In this document: positions 1 to 5,274 of the stretch, piece after piece | Numbering within the stretch: the stretch's first letter is position 1 | Layout: each line of letters begins with the position of its first letter | Source of the DNA: Caryophanales bacterium UBA6769 | Lineage (GTDB): Bacteria; Bacillota; Bacilli; Bacillales; UBA6769 | Direction of reading: 5' to 3' | Assembly: GCA_002453275.1 (NCBI GenBank) | Contig: DKGN01000021.1 | Location: forward strand, 3,695 to 15,067 | DNA: 11,373 nt | Made by a program: the position numbers and the translations under genes | The notes under the pieces: generated by a model | Databases searched by the model: none | What the model was told of the DNA's origin: nothing | The model's input: only the letters and a program-made list of their open reading frames with translations

Positions 1-14
1 TTTAACTTTCTTTT

Positions 15-542
15 TTACGCTGCTTTATTGATCGGTTCAAAGTTCGATCGTTTCATGACTGATTGGACGATTGGATAGACAATAATTGTCAGAATTGTGT
101 TTAAAGCTAGGGCTGGTAAAACAACAGTCGAAAACAAGACTAAGAACGGTGCAGGTAAAGACACGATAATTAACGCTGAACCTAGAAAGACAACTCCACT
201 TACGAGTGTTCCAACAACGGATAAAATTCCAGCTTTCAAAACTGAATGACTGATTTTTTGCATTGCAAGCACGAGTCCTAGAGAGACGTAGGCTGCGATA
301 AACTTATCAATAATATTTGGAATAAACCCACCCGGAAATGTCGAAATCAGTCCAGATAAAATCCCTGTTAACAATCCGATAAGCAACACATGTTTTTTCT
401 CAGGAAAAAGTAAAATTGCAATAAACATCATGACTAACAGGACATCTGGTCTCATTCCAAAATTCGTAATTGCCAAAAGTAATGACAGCGCAGTTCCCAT
501 CCCTAAAAGCATCGCAATTAAAACTAAATTTTTTGTTTTCAA
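15..542 (-). CDS. trpP: Tryptophan transporter TrpP
   Basis: Small polytopic membrane protein of 175 residues that resembles B. subtilis TrpP (YhaG), the tryptophan uptake protein. It is almost entirely hydrophobic. About five membrane segments can be drawn (roughly residues 5-25, 33-47, 51-68, 75-95, 103-160 as two spans), with short polar loops such as FPEKK at 46-50. The size and helix pattern recall the small S-component-like carriers; that is inference. The start is TTG at 542-540. It is preceded by GAGGAG with 9-nt spacing, and an in-frame TGA two codons upstream excludes a longer protein. It lies downstream of serC on the same strand, as in B. subtilis, but has its own promoter and a leader with TRAP-type triplets, which supports the tryptophan assignment independently of the protein. 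The stop codon is only 14 bases from the window edge, so any terminator lies outside. Confidence 0.9.
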   Translation of the reverse strand: MKTKNLVLIAMLLGMGTALSLLLAITNFGMRPDVLLVMMFIAILLFPEKKHVLLIGLLTGILSGLISTFPGGFIPNIIDKFIAAYVSLGLVLAMQKISHSVLKAGILSVVGTLVSGVVFLGSALIIVSLPAPFLVLFSTVVLPALALNTILTIIVYPIVQSVMKRSNFEPINKAA

Positions 543-544
543 TT

Positions 545-567
545 CTCAACTCTCCTCTTCTCAGCTA
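545..567 (-). promoter_or_regulatory. Putative TRAP (MtrB) binding site in the trpP leader
   Basis: Reading the minus strand, the leader holds UAG-CU-GAG-AA-GAG-GA-GAG-UU-GAG: five (G/U)AG triplets (567-565, 562-560, 557-555, 552-550, 547-545), each separated by exactly two nucleotides. They cover the Shine-Dalgarno sequence and end two bases before the TTG start. Tryptophan-activated TRAP binds arrays of this type. In B. subtilis it represses trpP translation by covering the ribosome binding site. Only five regular triplets are seen, fewer than the 9-11 usual for TRAP. Further UAGs at 526-524 and 505-503 inside the gene might add weaker contacts. Whether this genome encodes TRAP cannot be seen here. 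Confidence 0.75.
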
Positions 568-587
568 ACTTCATTTTATTTTCGTCT

Positions 588-616
588 ATTATACCAGTAC
601 TTTCTGACCTAGACAA
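588..616 (-). promoter_or_regulatory. SigA-type promoter of trpP
   Basis: The minus strand shows TTGTCT (616-611), a 17-bp spacer and a perfect TATAAT (593-588), preceded by TGG as an extended -10. The -35 box overlaps the serC stop codon (611-609). Transcription should start near 583-581, giving a leader of about 40 nt that is mostly the TRAP triplet array. trpP can therefore be transcribed without serC, although read-through from serC is not blocked by any visible terminator. Confidence 0.75.
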
Positions 617-1691
617 CTGCTTTTTTCATAAATGTAAGCATAAATTCACGTAGCTTTTCGACAGAGTGCAAAGGAACCGCATTATATATGGACGCTCGAC
701 AGCCACCTACGGAACGATGTCCGTTTAAGCCAACGAAACCTAGTTCCTTTGATTCAGATAAAAATTGCTTCGTTAAGTCGTCGTTTGGAAGCGTAAAGGT
801 CACATTCATAATTGAACGACTGCTTTTTTGGGCATGCCCAGTGTAAAAGCCATTACTCTCATCAATGACGTCATAAAGGATATTTGCTTTTTCATTGTTA
901 GTTTTTTCAATCTCTTGAGCACCACCGTGTTCTTTCATCCATTCTAAAACGAGGGATAGCATATAAATAGCAAAGCTTGGGGGCGTATTATATAGCGAAT
1001 TATTTTTACTATATGTTTGATAATCAAGCATTGCCGGCAAGTTATCTGGTCTTGTTTCTAAGAAGTTTTTTTCAGCAATAACGACTGTTACACCAGAAGG
1101 ACCAAGGTTTTTTTGGGCGCCAGCGTAAATAAGTTTGAACTTATTAACATCGAAAGGGCGACATAAAATATCACTTGACATATCGGAAATCAAATTCCCT
1201 TTAATGGTCGGAAACTCATGCCATTGTGTGCCATAGATCGTATTGTTTGATGTGATGTGTACGTAAGCATCGTTGTCTTCAATTGCAATTTCTTCTATTG
1301 AAGGAATGCGGTCAAAACTTGTATTTTCACTTGATGCGGATACTTTTGCTTTTCCAAGTTTTTCAGCTTCTTTGAGCGCTTTTTGTGACCAAGAACCTGT
1401 CAAAACGTAGTTCCCGACTTTTTCATGAAGGAAATTCATAGGTACCATAGAAAACTGTAAGCTTGCTCCACCTTGTAAAAACAAAACGTCATAATTATTA
1501 GGGATATTTAATAATTCTCTTAGTAAGTGTTGAGCGCGGTTGTGCACCTCTTCATATTCTTTGCTGCGGTGACTCATTTCCATAACGGACATCCCGCTAT
1601 TTTGAAAATTGAGCAATTCACTTTGGGCTTTCTTCAATACTTCAAGTGGAAGTGCTGTCGGTCCAGCATTAAAATTGTAGCTTCTCTCCAT
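609..1691 (-). CDS. serC: Phosphoserine aminotransferase SerC
   Basis: PLP-dependent enzyme of serine biosynthesis. It converts 3-phosphohydroxypyruvate plus glutamate to O-phosphoserine plus 2-oxoglutarate; the family also acts in pyridoxal phosphate synthesis. The protein is very similar throughout to B. subtilis SerC: N-terminal ERSYNFNAGPTALP, then FLQGGASLQFSM, HITSNNTIYGTQW and the PLP-lysine motif GAQKNLGPSGVTVV (lysine 194 counted from the ATG), and C-terminal GGHRSVGGCRASIYNAV-type motif (here NGHRSVGGCRASIYNAV). It has 360 residues, the normal family length. A GTG at 1697-1695 would add two residues (MN). I prefer ATG 1691-1689 because the AAAGGAG ribosome site is 10 nt from it but only 4 nt from the GTG, and because B. 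subtilis SerC begins MER. It is cytoplasmic. The hit terminator separates it from hit upstream; trpP follows downstream. Confidence 0.97.
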   Translation of the reverse strand: MERSYNFNAGPTALPLEVLKKAQSELLNFQNSGMSVMEMSHRSKEYEEVHNRAQHLLRELLNIPNNYDVLFLQGGASLQFSMVPMNFLHEKVGNYVLTGSWSQKALKEAEKLGKAKVSASSENTSFDRIPSIEEIAIEDNDAYVHITSNNTIYGTQWHEFPTIKGNLISDMSSDILCRPFDVNKFKLIYAGAQKNLGPSGVTVVIAEKNFLETRPDNLPAMLDYQTYSKNNSLYNTPPSFAIYMLSLVLEWMKEHGGAQEIEKTNNEKANILYDVIDESNGFYTGHAQKSSRSIMNVTFTLPNDDLTKQFLSESKELGFVGLNGHRSVGGCRASIYNAVPLHSVEKLREFMLTFMKKAVV

Positions 1692-1749
1692 ATTCACTCT
1701 TCTCCTTTAATCGTCATTCTCCAATTTTATTAGTAATAAACTGCCTCTA

Positions 1750-1778
1750 TTCATAAAAGTAATTCAAATTCCGAACAA
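1750..1778 (-). promoter_or_regulatory. Weak candidate promoter for serC
   Basis: On the minus strand TTGTTC (1778-1773), 17 bp and TATGAA (1755-1750) is the best SigA-like pair between the hit terminator and serC. The -10 box is poor, so this is only a candidate. A promoter is expected here because the hit terminator lies upstream. Confidence 0.3.
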
Positions 1779-1785
1779 ATTAAAC

Positions 1786-1805
1786 GGAACATCTTAATAT
1801 GTTCC
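1786..1805. repeat. Perfect inverted repeat upstream of serC, possible operator
   Basis: The arms GGAACAT (1786-1792) and ATGTTCC (1799-1805) are perfectly complementary with a 6-base AT-rich centre. The element ends 7 bp upstream of the candidate serC -35 box and has no adjoining T-run, so it is not a terminator. The spacing fits a dimeric repressor or activator site, but the regulator is unknown. Confidence 0.4.
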
Positions 1806-1827
1806 TATTTTACCACTGATGAATGTT

Positions 1828-1852
1828 AAAAAAAAGACTCCCAAAGGGGAGT
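1828..1852 (-). terminator. Rho-independent terminator of hit
   Basis: On the minus strand ACTCCC and GGGAGT (1852-1847 and 1842-1837) form a 6-bp GC-rich stem with a 4-nt loop. One base later comes a run of eight T residues (1835-1828). It begins 8 nt after the hit stop codon. The plus strand has no T-run after the stem, so it acts in one direction only. Confidence 0.85.
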
Positions 1853-1860
1853 GATTGGAC

Positions 1861-2292
1861 TTATTTTATACCTCTTGCAATTTGACTTGCAATTTTAGTT
1901 AATTTCTCTGGTGTATATTTGTCATTATTCGTTTTCCAAACAGCGTTAAAACCATCTTCATTTCCGTAGCGAGGTAAAAGATGAATATGGTAGTGGAAGA
2001 CTGATTGGCCTGCTGGGGCTTCGTTGTTATTTAATAGATTTAATCCGATAGGCTTAAATTGTTCTTTAATTGCTCTTGCTATTTTTGGTACAGCTTGAAA
2101 AACATGCATCGCTGTTTCCTCGGATAGTTCATACACATCTTTTTCATGTTTTTTCGGAATGACGAGTGTATGCCCCTCCGTTACTTGACTAATGTCAAGA
2201 AAAGCAAGAACATGCTCATTCTCGTACACTTTAGCTGCTGGAATTTCCCCTGCAACAACTTTGCAAAAAATACAATTGTGATCTTGTGCCAA
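1861..2292 (-). CDS. hit: HIT-family nucleotide hydrolase (Hit/HinT)
   Basis: Histidine-triad protein of 143 residues, close to B. subtilis Hit. Members of the HinT branch bind purine nucleotides and hydrolyse AMP phosphoramidates; the physiological substrate in bacilli is not firmly known. The triad is SVFHYHIHLLPRYG, with H100, H102 and H104; H102 would be the nucleophile by family analogy. The N-terminal CIFC (C7, C10) together with H49 and H100 matches the zinc site of HinT-like proteins. DISQVTEGHTLVIPKKH and GLNLLNNNEAPAGQSV are typical. The start is TTG at 2292-2290, with AAAGGGTG seven nt upstream; no ATG exists in frame near it. It is divergent from ecsABC, the same arrangement as in B. 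subtilis, and forms a single-gene unit with its own promoter and terminator. Confidence 0.95.
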   Translation of the reverse strand: MAQDHNCIFCKVVAGEIPAAKVYENEHVLAFLDISQVTEGHTLVIPKKHEKDVYELSEETAMHVFQAVPKIARAIKEQFKPIGLNLLNNNEAPAGQSVFHYHIHLLPRYGNEDGFNAVWKTNNDKYTPEKLTKIASQIARGIK

Positions 2293-2318
2293 TGACGAAC
2301 ACCCTTTCTAATAGTTTC

Positions 2319-2347
2319 ATTATAATTATCATAACAAATATGGCCAA
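2319..2347 (-). promoter_or_regulatory. SigA-type promoter of hit
   Basis: The minus strand shows TTGGCC (2347-2342, four of six matches), a 17-bp spacer and a perfect TATAAT (2324-2319). It would start transcription about 20 nt before the TTG start codon of hit, leaving room for the ribosome site. Confidence 0.6.
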
Positions 2348-2406
2348 CAATACATAATAGAACTGGTGCAGAAGTCGGGAAGTTGGGTATTTTGTGTAAT
2401 ACAGGT

Positions 2407-2434
2407 TTGTTCTTTAAGGAAAAATTGCTAAACT
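2407..2434 (+). promoter_or_regulatory. Weak candidate promoter for ecsABC
   Basis: TTGTTC (2407-2412), 16 bp and TAAACT (2429-2434) is the best pair found upstream of ecsA. The match is modest, and other registers are possible. A promoter must exist here, because hit is divergent and ecsA is the first gene of its operon. Confidence 0.3.
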
Positions 2435-2463
2435 AGAAGTAATTTACAATATTAGAGAGGAAT

Positions 2464-3213
2464 ATGCCGTTGGAGAAAATATTAGAGTTGCGAGATGTTA
2501 CTGGTGGTTACACGCAGAGTCGACCAGTGTTACACGATGTTTCCCTTGATGTGAATGAAGGGGAAATCGTTGGCTTAATTGGTTTGAACGGAGCAGGAAA
2601 AAGTACGACGATTAAACATATTCTTGGCTTAATGGAACCGACTTCAGGCGGAATTTACATAAAAGGAAAAGCATGGGTTGAGGATCCGAATGCTTATCGT
2701 AGTCAGTTCACATACATTCCCGAAACCCCTCAATTATACGAGGAGTTAACATTGTGGGAACATATGAAAATGACTGCAATGGCTTATGATGTTACGGAAA
2801 CAACATTTAATGAAAGAGCAGAAAAGTTGTTAGAGGAATTTCGGATGGTTAAAATGAAAAACTGGTTTCCGAGTCAATTTTCTAAAGGAATGCGGCAAAA
2901 GGTAATGATTATGTGCGCATTTTTAGTTGAACCGACATTGTATATTGTTGACGAACCTTTTGTCGGTTTGGATCCAATTGGGATTCAATCTTTTTTAGAT
3001 TGGATGGTGCAGTTTAAAGAAAATGGAGCAGGGGTTCTCATGTCGACGCACATTTTAGCGACAGCCGAGAAGTATTGTGATCGCATCGTTATCTTGCATG
3101 AAGGGAAAGTTGTGTTACAAGGAACGTTGCAAGCCTTGAGAGAGAAAGCAGAGATGCCAGCTGCAAGTCTTGACGAAATCTATTTGCAAGTGGCACAGGG
3201 AGCATTCTCATGA
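2464..3213 (+). CDS. ecsA: ABC transporter ATPase EcsA
   Basis: Cytoplasmic nucleotide-binding subunit of the Ecs ABC transporter (249 residues), closely matching B. subtilis EcsA. Visible motifs are Walker A GLNGAGKST (40-48), the signature region FSKGMRQK (139-146), Walker B LYIVDEP with catalytic E164, the D-loop GLDP, and the H-loop histidine 196 in STHILATAEKY. The Q-loop position reads YIPETP, with Glu instead of Gln, as also in B. subtilis EcsA as I recall it. In B. subtilis ecsA mutants have defects in exoprotein secretion, competence and processing by the intramembrane protease RasP; the transported substrate is unknown. The start is uncertain. ATG 2464 is only 3 nt after GAGAGG, whereas TTG at 2470 (giving MEKILEL...) has 9 nt and a length nearer to the relative. 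The gene overlaps ecsB by 4 bp. Confidence 0.95.
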   Translation: MPLEKILELRDVTGGYTQSRPVLHDVSLDVNEGEIVGLIGLNGAGKSTTIKHILGLMEPTSGGIYIKGKAWVEDPNAYRSQFTYIPETPQLYEELTLWEHMKMTAMAYDVTETTFNERAEKLLEEFRMVKMKNWFPSQFSKGMRQKVMIMCAFLVEPTLYIVDEPFVGLDPIGIQSFLDWMVQFKENGAGVLMSTHILATAEKYCDRIVILHEGKVVLQGTLQALREKAEMPAASLDEIYLQVAQGAFS

Positions 3214-4436
3214 TGGACAGTCAGAAACTTTGGAGTGAACGATTTCAAAATTTTTTTCAGACATTCCTTCGTTACATGCGATTGATTGGGAATAGCGGTT
3301 TACTCTTTTCATTTTTCTTTCTCGTCATTTTTGGAAGTTATTATTATAGTCTACTCGTGAAGCAAATCCCTGAACAGTTTCCTGTCCTAGTTGTTATCGC
3401 TATCGTAATGACATTCATACTCATGAAAGCGAACATCCGCACATTTTTGAAAAGGGCGGATATTGTGTTTCTGCTTCCAGCGGAAAAAAAGATGACAAAG
3501 TATTTTGGCTCAGCCTTGCTTTACAATATCGTCCTTCAGATGCTTGGCACGATGGTGATCGCCATTGTTTTTGCACCACTCTACTCGATTCGTACGGATG
3601 ATGCTTCATATGCCTATTTACATATTATCATTGTTTTCATGCTGATTAAGGGTTGGAATGTTGTCGTCTATTGGCATGCCTTAAAATTAAACAGCGAGCG
3701 TTCCATTTTAAGTGATAACGTCTTGCGAGTGTCCGCGACTTTTTTATTCGTTTATTTACTGCTTATTGGTGCACCTATCATTTATTTGCTTATTATTGGA
3801 ACGATAATGGTCGTGTTTTTAATGTATGTATCATTGACCGTCTCCAAGCAGCATGGATTAAAATGGGAGCGATTAATTGAGCAAGAAGAAGCGCTTGCAA
3901 CACGATTTTATAAGTTTGTAAATGCTTTTGTTGATGTCCCAGCAATTACTGAGAGGATAAAACGACGTCGGTGGTCAAGGGTGATGACCTCAGTCTTAAG
4001 TTTTGAAAAAGCAAATGTTCCACTCTTTCTGTATACACATGCCTTTTTTCGTGCCGGGCAATACTTCGGAATATATACCCGCTTAACGTTGCTTGGGATG
4101 CTTATCATTGTATTTTTACCTTATGATTTTGGAAAAATAGTTGGGGTTGTCCTTTTTTTGTATATGACTATCGTGCAATTGAGCCCATTACAGCGTTACT
4201 TTTCAGGTCATGAAATGGTCACCCTATATCCAATCGAAGCGCAACTTTACATCATTGCATTTAGAAAGCTATGCATTGGTTTACTCGTGTTGCAAAGTGC
4301 AATCTTTTCGCTCATGTTAGCTTTAAGTGGATTTTCCCTACTTTATGTGTTCGCTACTTTTCTAAGTAGTGCAATCATTTGCTACGTGTATGTTATATCG
4401 ACTATTAAGCAAGTAGAAGAGGAAGTAGAAACATGA
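3210..4436 (+). CDS. ecsB: ABC transporter membrane subunit EcsB
   Basis: Integral membrane partner of EcsA with 408 residues, the length I recall for B. subtilis EcsB. Hydrophobic segments lie near residues 30-49, 57-74, 102-124, 137-155, 174-208 (two spans), 291-304, 308-326, 352-371 and 376-396, with a long charged cytoplasmic loop at about 210-265 (KRRRW at 251-255). There is no Walker motif, as expected for a permease. It starts at ATG 3210 inside an ATGATGA overlap with the ecsA stop, with AGGGAG seven nt upstream; ATG 3213 is an equally possible start one codon later. The tail ends in QVEEEVET. Translation is probably coupled to ecsA, giving balanced subunits. The transport substrate and direction are unknown. 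Confidence 0.93.
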   Translation: MMDSQKLWSERFQNFFQTFLRYMRLIGNSGLLFSFFFLVIFGSYYYSLLVKQIPEQFPVLVVIAIVMTFILMKANIRTFLKRADIVFLLPAEKKMTKYFGSALLYNIVLQMLGTMVIAIVFAPLYSIRTDDASYAYLHIIIVFMLIKGWNVVVYWHALKLNSERSILSDNVLRVSATFLFVYLLLIGAPIIYLLIIGTIMVVFLMYVSLTVSKQHGLKWERLIEQEEALATRFYKFVNAFVDVPAITERIKRRRWSRVMTSVLSFEKANVPLFLYTHAFFRAGQYFGIYTRLTLLGMLIIVFLPYDFGKIVGVVLFLYMTIVQLSPLQRYFSGHEMVTLYPIEAQLYIIAFRKLCIGLLVLQSAIFSLMLALSGFSLLYVFATFLSSAIICYVYVISTIKQVEEEVET

Positions 4437-5158
4437 ACGAATATGAAAGAATGATAAGAAAAGAATTGCAAGCTTGGGAGAAGAAAATATATAGACGGAA
4501 CACGTTGGCGAGTCGTTACGTAAAATCGTTCCAGACTAAAGTAAACGAGAAAATACCAGCTAAAATTCATCAAGTCATTACATCAAGTATGAAGCAGATG
4601 GTCAAAGCGGTCCTCCTCGGTTCTGAATACACAACAAAACAAGCTCCTCTTATTAATGCCTCGCTCGAAGAAAGGGAGGAGCTTGTACGGGAGAAGCTGC
4701 AAGCATACAAACGCACGGCGTCTATAGAAGGGGCAGGAACAGGAGCAGGTGGTCTTTTGCTCGGCGCGGTTGATTTTCCGTTGTTGCTTACGATTAAGAT
4801 GAAGTTATTATTTGATGTCGCAAGTGGGTATGGTTTTAATGTAAAAGAGTACAGTGAACGGCTTTATATTTTACATCTGTTTCAGCTTGCGTATTCAAGT
4901 GATAAAAAGCGGATTGAAATTTATGAAAAAATAAAAAAATGGGAGGAGACAAAGGCCTTACTTTTACACGAAGAAATTGACTGGTATTCATGGCAGCAAG
5001 ATTATCGCGATCATATCGACTTTGTGAAACTTTTCCAGCTTATGCCGGGAATCGGAGCGGTTATTGGTGCGGTTGCCAATTACAAACTTCTAGAGGAACT
5101 CGGACAAACTGCGATGAATGGCTACAGAATTCGGATAAATAACCGAAGAAATACATAA
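4433..5158 (+). CDS. ecsC: EcsC family protein
   Basis: Third gene of the ecs operon, 241 residues, of the EcsC family. The diagnostic stretch is the glycine-rich, semi-hydrophobic GAGTGAGGLLLGAVDFP (100-116) followed by LLLTIKMKLLFDVASGYG. A second glycine-rich hydrophobic patch, MPGIGAVIGAVANYKLL, lies at 204-220. The N-terminal 60 residues and the region around 155-195 are charged and helical. No signal peptide or clear catalytic motif is seen. The biochemical role is unknown; in B. subtilis ecsC is co-transcribed with ecsAB but is less important for the ecs phenotypes. The start ATG 4433 overlaps the ecsB stop as ATGA, with GAGG ten nt upstream. No convincing terminator follows; the next promoter begins at the stop codon, so read-through into the c-di-GMP genes is possible. 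Confidence 0.92.
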   Translation: MNEYERMIRKELQAWEKKIYRRNTLASRYVKSFQTKVNEKIPAKIHQVITSSMKQMVKAVLLGSEYTTKQAPLINASLEEREELVREKLQAYKRTASIEGAGTGAGGLLLGAVDFPLLLTIKMKLLFDVASGYGFNVKEYSERLYILHLFQLAYSSDKKRIEIYEKIKKWEETKALLLHEEIDWYSWQQDYRDHIDFVKLFQLMPGIGAVIGAVANYKLLEELGQTAMNGYRIRINNRRNT

Positions 5159-5187
5159 GGACAAAAAGTGACAGACTATGGTATAAT
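5158..5187 (+). promoter_or_regulatory. Promoter of the c-di-GMP gene pair
   Basis: AGGACA (5158-5163), 18 bp and a perfect TATAAT (5182-5187), preceded by TGG as an extended -10. The -35 box shares a base with the ecsC stop codon. The expected start is near 5194, leaving a leader of about 80 nt. The -10 box sits inside an inverted repeat (listed separately). Confidence 0.6.
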
Positions 5188-5197
5188 CGTCATAGTC
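5174..5197. repeat. Inverted repeat bracketing the -10 box, putative operator
   Basis: GACTATG (5174-5180) and CATAGTC (5191-5197) are perfect 7-bp inverted arms around GTATAATCGT, which contains the -10 box. A protein bound to both arms would block promoter opening. It could instead be a weak terminator for ecsC, but the nearest T-run (5206-5210) is 8 nt away from the stem, so I favour the operator reading. Confidence 0.45.
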
Positions 5198-5215
5198 ATT
5201 TCGTCTTTTTACCTT

Positions 5216-5251
5216 AATAGCATTTTAACAGCTATTTTGTTTAGAAATGCT
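5216..5251 (+). promoter_or_regulatory. Leader with two mutually exclusive hairpins
   Basis: AATAGC (5216-5221) can pair with GCTATT (5231-5236), or AGCATTT (5219-5225) can pair with AAATGCT (5245-5251). The two left arms share bases, so only one stem can form at a time. Neither matches a known c-di-GMP riboswitch that I recognise. The stems are short and AT-rich, so the switch is speculative. Confidence 0.3.
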
Positions 5252-5274
5252 CAACAACTGAGGGGGACGAAAAA

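Noticed and set aside
3421..4573. Minus-strand open frames inside ecsB and ecsC
   Set aside because: They are short, antisense to conserved genes and without family features.
5216..5251. c-di-GMP riboswitch upstream of the phosphodiesterase gene
   Set aside because: The leader is too short and lacks the conserved two-helix GEMM pattern; only simple competing stems are seen.
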